A stretch of 64,000 bases of DNA. Origin: Eumeta japonica (Eukaryota; Arthropoda; Insecta; Lepidoptera; Psychidae). Numbering within the stretch: the stretch's first letter is position 1; each line of letters begins with the position of its first letter. Both the position numbers and the translations under genes were made by a program. The DNA lies in the NCBI GenBank assembly GCA_005406025.1, contig BGZK01000014.1, positions 992,001 through 1,056,000 on the forward strand, read 5' to 3'. Positions 44,417 to 57,300 of the stretch are shown piece after piece. The notes beneath the pieces were generated by a model. That model had not been told where the DNA came from. It made no database searches and saw only the letters and a list, made by a program, of their open reading frames with translations.

Positions 44417-44706
44417 ATGGAACCCAGTTTCGTTGGTAAGCTTGCCTTAAATTTTTTATGATATTTTTGGTTATAACGTTAAGTTTACCGAGACCTTGAA
44501 TTTCCTTTCAAGAAGTGGTAATGATGCAACCACTTAAAGTGGATAACATTAGGTCACGAAAAGAGTTGCTAGTGAAGTCAAGAACTTTGTCGTCATTTAG
44601 GAAATTCGGTCTTGGCGTTATCAGAAAGTACATAATGAAGATAATTTCAGATGCTTCGTACTACGCCAGATTATCTACAACAGATAAGCATGGGAAAAGT
44701 CTATAG
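44417..44706 (+). CDS. Two-exon small gene, 70 residues (or 5' end of a larger gene)
   Basis: Exon 1 coding part is 44417-44435 (MEPSFV plus one base), starting in a good context (AGAAAAATGG). A donor GTTG|GTAAGC follows, and a 77-nt intron (44436-44512) ends in TTTCCTTTCAAG. Exon 2 from 44513 restores frame as GAA and stays open to TAG at 44704-44706: EVVMMQPLKVDNIRSRKELL, then a basic stretch (KSRTLSSFRKFGLGVIRKYI), then SDASYYARLSTTDKHGKSL. Exon 2 is clearly richer in G+C than its surroundings. I recognise no family, signal peptide or domain. The middle is basic and possibly helical. Alternatives are that exon 2 is a retained or alternative segment and the main transcript splices onward from exon 1, or that the frame is fortuitous. 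Confidence 0.45.
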
Positions 44707-46640
44707 ATTATTTTGTATCTAAAAATTGGCTAGAAATTTTCTTTTAGGTCTGCGATATTTAGTATTACAAACTTTTAAAGGTTTGGTATATTGAAATATT
44801 TAGTACTCTAGGAAAAGTAAAAAAACAAACCTACATTGGATATGGCATATTAATTTTAGAAGTACTTTAATATTTTGAATATGTAATTTATATTATATAT
44901 TGTAGTATTTAGTTAATGATATTATTTTTCAGTTTATCAATTATATTGATGTTAATGGAATCAAGTATTTCGAATTTGAATGATCCAATCCATAAATGAA
45001 CGAAATGAATCTAAAGTTTGCTATAAAATTGGAAATATCAAAATGCACACCAAAAATTGAATAATATACTTGAAGTAGGATCGGTAGAGATTTTTATAAA
45101 CATTCAATATTTTAATAATTCATAAGACTATTGTATTATATATGTAGCATACTAACAGGCTGAATAATTGTGAATTTTCAGTAACATCTATACAATATTA
45201 ATTTTTATATTTCATAAATATACATTGTACTTTATATATCTTTAATTGTATATTTTTATATTTCAATACAAATAGTAACATAAATTGACTTAAAATATCT
45301 TAATACTTTCATATACAAGATAAACAAGTTTGTAATTCATATAGCTTGTCATGCACTAATTATTATGATGCAGAATATGTAGAAAGTATGTAGGAAATCT
45401 AAGAAACTTGCAGGTTTTCATATTACACATTCTTAGCTAATATTATATGCAGGCATATATTGTTTACATTAGTTGTGTTATATGTGAAAGTGTGGAAAAT
45501 AGTTATATTCATATTTTAATTTCTTAGTGTTATGTTTTTATAGGGTTTAATTGTGAACTTGTAGATTTTTGACACATTATAAATTATTTTTTTCATAAAA
45601 AAAAGTGAATTATTGTTACAAGGACTGCAGAAATACTACAATTACTGTAATAATAGTAGTCTTGAAGTGGAGAAATTAAAAGAAATTTTTTTTTTGCAGT
45701 TATTCCACTTAATAGCTGCATAAAACTATCAATTTTTTAGTCAGCAGTATTGTACATAAAATTCTCCATTATGCACTTAAGTTTTTTTTCAAAGAAAAAT
45801 TAATCTTTATGAGAGTAAAGATTGATGAAGTACAGAATTTAATATTTAAATATTCAGATAATTTTCTGTTTACATGTATTTAAAGAATTGAACAAAAGAT
45901 TTTACAATGGATCAAACCAAAAATGTGAACAGAGGAAGCTTGATAGTTCAGAATTACAATACATGCAGTTGTTTATATGTATTTAAAAATTAGTAGTTTT
46001 ATGAAATATTACAATTTCTATAATTGTAACCTTATTTTTCTAAATACACACTTGTTGTCGGTGACGGATTACACATTTTCCAACTATAGTCTATTCAAAT
46101 TTTACCACCCTACCGGTCTCTACAATTCTATACCTTGGTTTCGTCCTTATCAATTACAGTTTTTTTTTGTTAATGAAATTGTAATTTTATGTTTTGTGCA
46201 TTGATTCTAATTACACCATAGTTTTCCTGTAATTAGTATGATTGTGTATTAGGGGATGAATATGTCAGTTCCTAGATTATTTTTGCAATGTCATAAATTA
46301 GTTAAGATTGCTGAAAAAATCGTTTTTGGGTATATTTCTAAGGTAATAAAAGTTTATCATGTATTACTAAAGTGGGGTAAGGTATGCCTGAGTTAAATAA
46401 TTTTCATGGCATTTACTAACAATTAAAAACATTATATTCGATAATCTGGTGACAATCTGACTGATGATGATGATGCAATTCAATTACGTCATGAATGTTT
46501 TACAATTTCTTTTTGGCTACTTGTATTCCAAACTATGCAAAATGTAGAAAAAATTATCTAAGTGGTTCAATATATTATTTGTTAAATTGTTTATATGGAC
46601 CTTATAATATTCAGGTACCTATATAAATACGAAACTTTTT

Positions 46641-46740
46641 AATTTCTGTAAGACATAAAAAAAAATATTCTCTAAATTTGCTGCCCTAAAAATCTGCCAC
46701 CCTAGGCTCTAGCGCCTACTCAGTCGGTTTATAAATCTGC
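46641..46740. repeat. Old hAT-type end fragment
   Basis: CTGCCACCCTAGGCTCTAGC and AAATCTGCCAC resemble the GCCGCCCTAGGC...AATCTGCCACTG ends of degenerate hAT elements in insects. It is one of the few repeat scraps in the CpG-poor tract. Confidence 0.3.
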
Positions 46741-47760
46741 CACAATTTGTTATGTTTCATGGTATATTGCATAATCCAAAAACTTTGGGATTATTAGAGT
46801 TGCATGTTCTAAATATTAAACTGTACAGAGAGGAAAGGTATAAAGTTTTTGTAGACCTGACAGCCCAAATTAACATGATGAAATTGTTTTCTTAAGCAGG
46901 GTTATTCGCATAATTAATACCATATCAAAACATATTTTATTATACATTAGTGGAATTCATTGTATATTGAAAGTACATTATTGAATTGGGTGTTAATCCT
47001 ATAACGATTTTATAAGCTGTTGAGGAGATATTTTTTGAACTGTGTGAATTTTTTTTTTATTAATAATTTTATATCATTCTTCCTAATGAAAGTAGCGGGT
47101 AATTCGCCTTATAATTATCCACTTATTGAATATAAGTTGACCACACATTATATATTTTGCAAATGTGAACAAAAGCATTAATCAAAACCTTTTAAATAGT
47201 AATGAAATTGTAACAATGTTGATAAGGAATAGCTATAATATGTACTAAATTATCAGAAAGACCATGTAGAGTTCCTAGAATTGATATATGGAGATAATTA
47301 AGCTGTTTGTGCGATGACCTCATTTCTGTCTGCATAGTTATATTTAAGTGCACACTGAATGATTATTTTAAGTGTCACCAGTAGCTGTACACTACACCCA
47401 CCAAGTTGAATTTTGGTTTGATTATAAATTAAATATATAATCATAGAAAAATAGCAGGTTGTATTGTCTTATAAATGAAGATTGTTATAGATTTTATTCA
47501 CTTTGGTTAATTACTTTTTCACTGTCTAATATTTGTTTGGCTTATGTTTCCATTTATTGGGAATAATAATTAAATTTTGAACCTGAAGACCTTTCCCTGG
47601 TTACTTAAACTAATAAAATATTGTTAATTGTTAATGTAGTCCCTAATTAATTCATTCAGATATAGCTTATTTATTTATGTAATTACAAGTGTATTTCAAA
47701 ATAATGACAATTTCGGGAATTAATTGAAATGTGAATTATTAAAAACATCTAGTTATTTTC

Positions 47761-47831
47761 TTTTCTTAAAACATTTAATGCAAACGTTTTTGCAAATTAA
47801 ATGTTAATGCAAATTAAATGTTTTAAGAAAA
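47761..47831. repeat. 19-bp inverted repeat with internal direct repeat
   Basis: TTTTCTTAAAACATTTAAT at 47761-47779 pairs exactly with 47813-47831. Between and overlapping the right arm, GCAAATTAAATGTT occurs twice (47792-47805 and 47809-47822). This looks like a local rearrangement. Confidence 0.8.
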
Positions 47832-50095
47832 TCTTAGTAGGCGAATATTACATGGGGAATATGATAACCATAACAATTAAAATACTTGTATTTAAGTATG
47901 TTACAGGTTTTAAAAAAAGTTCCTATTTTATGCAAATTGTTAACTATCAGGGTGTAAATAAAACTATTAGCGGGGCATTTACATCCTTTTAGCTTCAAAA
48001 CAAAAAAGCGCTAGATTCATATTTAGTTTTTATGCGATCAAGTAACTATAAAATGTCTCCACAAACAGTACCATTTTATGTAAACATTGTTTAAAACATT
48101 TTGCATGGTTACAATTTATCAACTGTCCACAGTCCATGACCTTAGCATATGCAAACCTACCACATTACTCCATTATGTTAATTATGTTGATATTGTAATG
48201 TCTTTTTATTTACTAACAATATATGATTTATTAATTGTACCCATACTAAATATATAAGACGTACATTGGTTGTAGAGTTGTGTGTTATTGTCGTCATTCT
48301 CTCACGGACATCCTACTGCAGGCTACTCCTAGATATTCAAATCAGCTATTAATTTTGATCCTGTAACTGCTGTTACCTAATATGTAGATCTTTGCTATAT
48401 CTAAATAGAGGCATGATAAGCAATGCCACATGTATTGCAATGTCTATGACGAAACTTATTACAATGGATCTAAGTGAATTCTAGTTATATATTCTGCAAC
48501 ATTTATGCTCAGCACACTGTGATTTTTTTTTCCTAGTTTATATGCCTATATCAGTGACTTAAGTTCTCTTCTAAATTTCGTTAATAAACATGTTATCTTT
48601 TAGAAAAGCTTCTCAGTATTGTATTTGTCATACCTTGCAGATCTATTTTAAATTTGCATGATTATCATTCATGTGTCAATGTTATGTGTGATTACAGGTA
48701 AATTCTTGTAGTGTTTGAAAAATTTTATCCTTTAGTTTTTGTAGCTTGTGATAAGAAATTTTGGCTAACTATCTGAAAATGAAGCTTATGTTCCTTCTTA
48801 ATGTTGCTTTTTATTAGAATGCATGTCTAAAATATGTACAATGTCTTGTAGATTTTTAATTCCATCAATATTAGTAAAGTTAAATATAAATAAAAGAGTA
48901 AACTTCAATCTATGGGTCTCCAGTTTTTGATGAAGTTAAAACTTCATCATAGTCAACAAAAATATAAACAGTTTTGTATATGACATGTTTTGTTATGTGG
49001 AATGTGCTCTTTGGTGTCATGAATGGATGAATGGCACGAAAAGGTGAATGACATGAATGAAATTCGCCTTTGTGTTCATTAGTAGCCATATTTGTAGAAT
49101 CAATTTACAAATGTGGCTTAGAAACAATGTTGGTTAGTTTCAGAATTCAGTCTTCATGTTTCTAAAAACTAGACCACAATACTTTCTTTGCTCTTGGATT
49201 TCACCCATTTTAATAGTAGTATTGCCACTACTTCGTAGGTATAGTACTTTTAGAATCTAGGTTCCAGTTGTTATTTTTTTGATTATGTTGCTATATATTC
49301 AAAGTTTTTGATTTAAGTAAAAATTTTTTAATTAGATAATTTTTTTTTTTGCCCTTTACATTTGTCGTAATATAAGCATCAAATATGCTATAATTCTGAA
49401 TGTAATACTGAGCTTCGTGAATACTGTAAAGGTGTAACGTGCCATTTCATATTATTTCTTATTTATAGTGTATTTACCTTTTAAATCTGCATGTTATCTT
49501 TTGTGAAATTATTTTCCTATGCCCCTTAATATTTTCACTAGATTAAAAGTTTCAACAATATTGATTATGGTTTTTGAACTATTATACAAAATTTATTAAA
49601 TAATTCCATTTAAAAACATTCATACCCAGCTGAAATATTCAGGCATTTCAGTTAAATACTGTAACTTTCGTTACAATGACTATAATTTTAAGTATTTTAA
49701 ATCTTATTCCTACATGTCTTGTTTTGATAATTTTGGCTTTTTTTTCTAAAATTATTCAGGCTTTCTCATATATGTTTTTTCTTAGGCTTTTCTTGAAAGC
49801 TCTCACTATAACTCATGTAGTCTTTCAAATGCCAGAAAATAGATTAAAAGAATGTTAACATGGTCCATATAAAAAGTATTTTCTAACAGTTAAAAAATTC
49901 ATTGAGTTGCATTTCCGTCTAAACATCAAACAACTTATTTTCGTTATGCAACTCTAATTAAAGGTAAATGTACGATTTTAGTAAACATTAGTCGGCGTGT
50001 GCGCGGACGCTCGTCTCCCGCGCCACCCCAATGCGCTGTCTATTAATAATCAGCTCTGTTCTCATGTGGCATATTACTGTTGTATTCTATTTTAG

Positions 50096-50202
50096 CAGCC
50101 TTACAGCACACTCAAAGATTCAACTGTAGCATTTGTTAAGCACAAGCTCATCCCCTAGTACCTGTGTCTTTTCTAATCATGTCCAGCTTGTCGGTCTTCA
50201 TG
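50096..50202 (+). other. Possible exon inside the CpG-poor tract
   Basis: A good acceptor (TTGTATTCTATTTTAG ending at 50095) is followed by 20 open codons (QPYSTLKDSTVAFVKHKLIP) and TAG at 50156. A donor-like CATG|GTAAAT lies at 50203. A short CpG-rich patch just upstream (49990-50035, GTGTGCGCGGACGCTCG) is unusual for this tract. The reading frame does not join in phase to exon 1 at 44435. It could be an alternative exon, an untranslated exon, or chance. Confidence 0.2.
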
Positions 50203-51900
50203 GTAAATCTGTGTGTATCTTAAAGAGAATTAATATTAGGTATGGTCACTGTTTAGCCTCATGAACGTAAACTGCATTCTACCACCAACCTACTTATAAC
50301 TATTCATATACATAATTTGAAACTTAGAAGTACTTTTTTCATTTATGTTTTCTATTCTAAATTTCGAAAATTAAATTTATGTAAATACATATTGACTTTT
50401 TGAGGTTGTGCACTCCCACAACCTCCAAGCTTTTTACTATTTTTAGTGTATTTAAACAGTCTTATATTCCGAAAGATCTGCTGAATTTAGATTTTTTTGA
50501 AATCTATAATTCAATTGCTGATTTGATTGACTTGATTTTGACTATTCTCCAAAAAATTATTACATACAAAATGTTGTGTAATTTTAAAACAACTAATTTG
50601 ATAAGTTTCAAAATACAATCAACTGTTTTTAGTTTGAACCGTAAGGTTAATAGTTTTCTTAGATATTTATTTAGATATGATTTCTGTCTTAAACAATGAG
50701 TTTTACATTTAGGCAGTGTTGCAATATTAGGTAAAGAAACTTAGGGGGAAAGGGTAATTAGTTTTTTTTTTTGTTTTGTTGACATTTGACTGAAGGGATG
50801 TTAAATATTTTACATAAGATCAAATAAAATGAAATTGTCTTAATAATTATATTAATAATTTGAATCAATAATGAGTCCTATTTTCATTGTGGTTATGCTA
50901 AATTTCTTTTCATATTTTCCTTTTAGAATAAATGAGTGATCGGGGAATCGACATTACACTGCTAAGTAAATAGTCATTTTAAATATGTACCGATGTTCAA
51001 TTTGTGGGACCTCGCACATATTTTCAATATTTAATAAAAGTTTCAAAAACATAATTTACATGTTTAACCTGGGAAGAGAGAAGTCAGGATTTTCTTCTTG
51101 TTCCTGAGATAAATGGTGGAGGTCTAAAATCACTGAAAATTTGAATGTAATACTTGAATACTTCATTTTATACAGGATCCATATATTTATAAGAGGTACC
51201 TCATGCTTGTTAATTTACATTATGCAAAATACAGTTTCAAAACCCAAGAGTGTTGGTTGTATTTTTGGCGAACTTCTGACTGATTTTTTGCAAACAAACT
51301 TTAATTATGAATATGAACATATTTTGAATTCTTAACCTAGATATCCTTTATATTAAGCTTTTAATTTTTCATAAGAATTACTTGCAATATTTCAACAATG
51401 CATATGTTGTCTGCAATTCTAGCCTATGTCTATGAATCTCGTTAGAATATTTTCTTAATAATATTTGGTAATAACATCTACTTAGTAAAGTATAAAATTT
51501 CTACTTTTTATATATATATTTTATATAAATCTATAAATTTTCTAGCTTTGTATATACAGTATTAGTTTTCTCAAAAAACAAGGAATCATCTAGAAATAAC
51601 AACTGTGATTGCATTATAATTTGAAGCACGTCCGCAATTGCAAAATTGTACTGACGCATTAGAATGCTTTGAAATTCGTCATGCATAAATAAACTGTCAT
51701 TTAGGAAAAGGTCAAATAAATTTGATAGTTTATCTTAATAACCAACAGAAATCTTGATTTAGACTGACTCATCTTCATACAGTGTTTTCTGCGATTTTCC
51801 TTAGAATTCTTTGGGAGTTTAAACAATGTTGATCAACAATGATTGAAATGAAAACAAGTACTTTACACATTCTTGAATAATCATCAATTTTAAATTTTGA

Positions 51901-53346
51901 CTGATCAAATTTTTGTGTTAGCGATGGCGGGGACAGTGAACGCGTTACTTTAGAATTAGGAGGAAACAGTTTCGATCATTGATCACAGGCGAATCGATCA
52001 ATTAATATGACGTAAATCAAAATAACCTCCTTTCTTCGTGCGTCGGAGAGAACATTAAACCGTCATAGGTTCAGGATCATTCAGCCCCCGATCTTAGTGG
52101 ACTTGAAGCCAGTTTTGCTAACATATGATGTTGGTACATTTTGGTCGGCTCCAAAATGCATTTCTCGGATTGTCCTGTACGTTTAAAGTATAGTAGAAAC
52201 GACATCATTCCCTACTCGTAAAATATGCGAAATAAACCCTACGCGGGCACGGCGCGACAAAAGGTATTAATGTTTCGTATAATTATATGCTCAAAGTTTA
52301 ATCCATTTTAAAATAGCTCAATTCGGTGTTTTATAAATCTCTCCGGCCGTGTATCCTAAAAATATGATAAAATCGATAACTAAAAATTGTTTATCACATC
52401 ATGTAATACACACAAAACATATCCCAATTAAATCTTTAAAATGATGAAATCTAATACAAACCAATGCGATTGAAGATTGCAATAATTACGAAACGTTGTC
52501 GTTGTGATGCCGATATCAATTGCATGCACTGCAGTAACATAATATGCATTTGATTTATACAGCGCCGGCCCCGGCTTTGATCGGGTGGAGTGAAATTGTT
52601 TTTCAGCGCCCTCGAGTCAGTGCTCTAATTTTACAGAAATTCCAATTCGGCTTCATGATAAGTAAATAATATTTGATAATTTTTCAAAATACGTCTTTAT
52701 TGCAACCGTTAACACATATTAAGCTTAAATGAAATTAAGTGACTTTAAGTATCGTAACATTGTTCTGTGTCTTTCCGAAAGCAACATCAAAATTTAACTG
52801 TATGTTTAAATGTATTTGGTTTTGTAGCACCCCTAGTTACATGGCGCCAGAGCGACTGCTCCACTCGCTCTACCCCTAGGCCGGCGCTGGGCTTCATATC
52901 GAACTGACAATGGTTATTTATATAATTTTGTGTTAGGTAAAACGACAACGAGAAGAATTTAAATTGCAAACTTTTTAGTCCGTGGAGACAGGACATTGCA
53001 GGAAGGATTCTTCTAGCCGTAGAGTGTCGAAAAACTGATGCCAATAAATCGTTTTGGAAAATATACAATATATAAGGTATATTATGCAGACGCGTTGATA
53101 ATAAATGATCAATTAATTTTTAATCAGAATAGTTATTAACAATCTTTTATATGTAGTAATAATAAAACAATTTTCTTTTGCGATTATGAACTGCCATTTA
53201 CAGTTGAGTATATCATGATATACATCGATGTATTTTTTTAAATTTCTCGTTATAAAAATTAAAATTTTTGAGTATTGGGCGAGTCAATTTTTTAATATAT
53301 TTTGAAAGCTTTAATTAATATTTATTAAACATCTTAAGTTTTCGTA
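51901..53346. other. Intergenic DNA with SINE-like scrap at about 52040-52090
   Basis: CpG returns at about 51920. CTTCGTGCGTCGGAGAGAAC and ATTAAACCGTC at 52036-52066 resemble the GTCGGAGAGCACGTTAAGCC segment of lepidopteran SINEs. GC-rich patches at 52560-52625 and 52835-52905 have no clear identity. The 93-codon minus-strand frame at 52787-53068 has no motif. Confidence 0.35.
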
Positions 53347-53398
53347 TGGAACCCTCTGGGCACGAGTTCTACTCGCACCTTTTGTGCGGGTTCTTTTT
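53347..53398 (+). repeat. 3' end of a GGTTCCG-type repeat
   Basis: TGGAACCCTCTGGGCACGAG and CTCGCACCTTTTGTGCGGG with a T run match the usual end GGAACCCT...GCGAGTCCGACTCGCACTTGGCCGG of lepidopteran repeats. Confidence 0.5.
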
Positions 53399-54383
53399 TC
53401 TTATATTGTTACAAATCCCAATGATGTAATTACAGACGTTAGAAAAGATTTTTTTCGTGAACCGATTGAAGGTTAAAGTAGGTTTATCACATTACGAGCA
53501 CTAATTGTTTTCGCATATCGATGGCCTACCTACGCACATTTATTCGTAAGTTTCTTGCACTAAATCGGGATGAAAGCCCGATGATACACTGCTGGAGTAC
53601 CACGAACGTTAATTTATCACCGCCGGCAGAAGCGGTCACCATAACGCGTGTGGTCTAAAGCCGCCGCCTTGCGCATGCGAACGTTTCCTTCTAGAAAAGC
53701 TACGAACCAGATTGACTTGGATCGATTATATTATCGGCCCGGTTACGCTGGAGCATGAGTGATGTGGTCGCCTTCGAGTTTCGCCATGATTCTTCTCATT
53801 CCGTATAACTTATTCGTATACATTTATCTAATCGTAAACGATTTTGCGAGATATCTTATTAACAACGGGCAGTGCCGCAGCGAGGGCTATTGCTTTGCGA
53901 AGAAAACAGGATTAAAATCTAGATTTAATTCACTCAATTTCTTACCCGAAAATATGCAGTGTTGATTCAATCACTTATTACTAAATTATACACCATGCGG
54001 AAATTGTGACTAATTCAGAATATCAATTAGAAGTAGAATTTCTCCTAAAAGTAATGTTATAATGTTAACGGGCTTTTATTTATGACGTGCCATGTTAGAA
54101 GTTTCGTTTTAAAATATCTTTACGGCATAAACGTAAAAACAGACTTGTTTGCTTTGTCCAGGCGTGAATCATGAAACTTTGAGCCTCCGCGTGTAACCGC
54201 CGACGTCGCCGCTGTCTACTGAAGTGAGTTGAGAGAAAGTGTCGGAAATAGCAAAGTGTCAAGTCATGTCCTTATTTCTGTAAAAAGAAGAAGTGTCGAA
54301 GTGTCTTTCAAACGAAATCGAATATATACGTTAACTCTGACTTGCAATGAAAAAACAAAATATGTTTCATGTATTATGTCGTC

Positions 54384-54384
<1 letters not shown>
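53399..54384. other. Intergenic DNA with CpG-rich patch and leader-like sequence
   Basis: At 54181-54320 a CpG-rich start (TCCGCGTGTAACCGCCGACG) passes into AAGTGTC-rich sequence resembling an insect 5' leader. No start codon with a coding-like frame follows before the TA microsatellite. This is speculative. Confidence 0.25.

Positions 54385-54421
<37 letters not shown>
54385..54421. repeat. (TA)18 microsatellite
   Basis: This is an uninterrupted run of TA dinucleotides. Confidence 0.95.
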
Positions 54422-54424
<3 letters not shown>

Positions 54425-56884
54425 CCCCTTTTGTTATTATATTGTAGTCAATTTTAGAAACAATATTGTTTTTTTTTAATAAAACGAAAGAACGCTCACG
54501 GAAGACATCACCAGAACGCCTGTCCAGATGTCGTTCTTTACTAGCGTTGACAGCACATTAAAACAGCAGGAGAAAACCGGTTAAGCAGGTCACATGCTTA
54601 CATAAGAAGGTTCCGTGGTCGTACTCGATAACATCCTCTTTAAATTTTTCGCTGTATGTTATTGAATCAATCATGTTACGTAAGTATGCATCGTTACGTC
54701 TCCGACAAACAATATAATAATTATGTGTGTTTGATAATTTTCCTTTGACAAAAACATCAACTTGTTTTTATTACAAAATAGTCCCAATTAGGTACGTACT
54801 TAAATTAAGTAGTTTATGGCGATTAATTTAATTGATTGCGTGTATGTAATATAAATTTGCGACCAGCTAATAGATAATGTAATTAACTATTTAGTTCACA
54901 AATTTTTTACAAGAAAGCCCTTTTGTATGTTTTTGTCATTAGCAATCAACAACCGATAACCAAACGACAACCAAAAACAACTAATTAGTTGATTTTGTAG
55001 TTTATTTAAACAATTATTTAAATAGCTTTTTGAAAGCGGTTTTTATTATTTTAGTTTTAGTTCATTAGTACTACCGAATGCGATACGAAATATAAGTGAA
55101 TTTACCGTAATATACGTACTTGCTTGTGGGGTTCAGTATTTTATAGATCCAAATGGATCCTTTACGGCGCGATTTTCGTGTATGTTTGTCTGCTCATCTC
55201 TTCGTATATCACTGTTCTTTTTATCATGACTATTTTTGATAGCGATCTGTTTTGAAATAATTTTCATATTCATTACTTTTCTAATATCGGGTAACATGGA
55301 GTATGTTAAAACGTGAAGATTTTTTTATTCATGTATCGCGTGAGATATCCATATAAAGTGGTTTGCTTTAAATTTATAGTTCAAGCGGTTTCAGGCACTC
55401 CCTACAGAAAAATAGCCCAACATGATGACAAAAATCATTTAAACGATCATCAACCTTAAGGCATGATGTATAAACAAGAGAGGTTTAACTAAATATGATG
55501 TTGTTTTCTAAGATTTTAATTATCGTGCTGTGAGGCACGCGTGTCCTCCGACAATATTTTTACTTCAATTCGTGGAATTTCCACTATATAACCTGACCTA
55601 TCCTATCTCAGAAAAGCATGTTCCGAAAAAGTTCGCGTGAATTCGAGCTGGCTGTGCTCGATTTCGTCAACGTGTTAAATAATAAAAATAGTCGAATAAC
55701 TTTCAAGAATTGTTTTTTTACTGCGTTCATAATCAAATGTTAAATTACCAATACCCCCAATGAAAGATACATATGCGGTCGAAGTCAGGGGGCGGACCCG
55801 GTATTATCCGTTACGAAGGCGATTATTCAATCGATACGTGACGCCTGTGCGTAATAATCTAGACTAAAATATAAAAATAGACTATGATTTATAGAACCGC
55901 CGATTGTAAAGTATTTCAATAAGGGATGTCCCGACTACAGATAAACGCGCAGTGATTGATGACCTGCGTCCGCGTCAGGCCGCGTGCTGTTGAGGATGAC
56001 ATTCCTAAGTCCGGTTCTCGATTAGCTTGAGATCCTTATAAATATTCAAGCATATTATTAGTTTAAAACGTAGATTTGTCGGTGATGGTGTTTGTGATCG
56101 TCACATTACCGCTGTGTTTATTTTTGTACTATATTTTTTAAGCGATCGAAATCTCTAAGTGTCACCTTCGAGAGATCGCTCACCGGGATGCGTATAACTT
56201 AAATATCGCTCTGGGGACGTTGAAAATTTAACCGGTCAAGTGTGCTCGTGAGATGTGACGTAGGTGAAATATGGTTCCGTATTACTTTATCAGCTTAATA
56301 CTTCAATTTGTATTGCTTGATTTAAAGGTCGACCTATAACATTATATAAGCACGCGATCATTTTCCACGTCACTTTCATCGGAAGCAGTGGCCCAGTGGC
56401 TCGTTCGTTGGGGTAGGCGAGTCGATGCAGGTATATCATATCGCGATGGTGTTGCTGCTATCGGCCGTTGTCTGTTCGTAATCTTGTCATTTGATACTTA
56501 CGATACCTATAAGAACTAATATAATGTATTTCGATTTTCTATTTATTTTTTAAGGAAAAAATTTCTTAGTTTACTGAAACTGTTCATTTTCTACATAATA
56601 CTTAGACGTTATTGTTAAAATTTGTCAATTTTCTATATTTTTGAGGTCTCCGAAACTAATGTAAGTTGAATCCTATTTTGCAATACACATTAACATTTAT
56701 ATGTTCCAAATATTAATTTCTTTTTCTTTAGTATTATACCTCCACGTGATAACTTTTATATACGTGTTTTATACGTATATTTTTCGGCGACCGCTCTGAC
56801 GACCTCTGTTGTTTTGACGGCTGCGTCGTCAGATACCGTGATAGCTCTTAAATTTCAATTCACTTCCTTTCAATAATATAGTTC
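54422..56884. other. Intergenic DNA
   Basis: The composition is mixed. CpG-containing stretches occur at about 55760-56000 and 56140-56480. CAGTGGCCCAGTGGCTCG at about 56390 resembles a SINE box A, but no box B follows. No gene is supported. Confidence 0.35.
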
Positions 56885-57300
56885 TTAGGGTTCCACATCT
56901 CGAAAGGAACCCTTATAAGTTCACTTTGTCTGTTCATTAAAAACCTTTTCTCAGAAATGCGTGGAGGTATCAACTTGAAATTAATATCAAATACCTAGGT
57001 TTACGGTTTCTCAGAACTGTAAGAAAAAATTGCAATTAAGTAAATGCAATAAAGAAAACGGCTTTTATGCCTTATATTTCACCTTCACAAATAAATTACA
57101 ACCTACTGGGTACTCCCTATTGATCTAAGGTTATGAAATTTAGCAAGAAGCACTGTTTCAGAGCACTAGGAAAGAAAAATCTGATATCGTAACAATTTCA
57201 GATTTTTTACAAGCTGATATTTGTAGTCGAAGAATTGACTATGGACCGTGATGTAGACTAATGTATGACTTAACATTTTTTTTAACTTCCCGTTATGAAT
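56885..57300 (+). repeat. GGTTCCG-type repeat, copy D (diverged)
   Basis: TTAGGGTTCCACATCTCGAA, AGGAACCCTTATAAGTTC and TTTGTCTGTTCATTAAAAAC are diverged forms of the family head. The homology fades downstream, so the right limit is a guess. Confidence 0.5.

Larger units (their letters stand above)
44707..51900 (+). other. CpG-poor, T-rich 7-kb tract downstream of the candidate gene start
   Basis: This tract differs from the rest of the window. CpG is rare (none between 45084 and 46058, for example), T exceeds A on the plus strand in most lines sampled, and recognisable repeats are nearly absent. This fits a long intron or 3' UTR of a transcribed, germline-methylated gene read on the plus strand. 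AATAAA hexamers occur at 51688 and 51715, near its end. No convincing further coding exon was found, although 50096-50202 is exon-like. The frames of 60-99 codons inside it are AT-driven. Confidence 0.45.
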
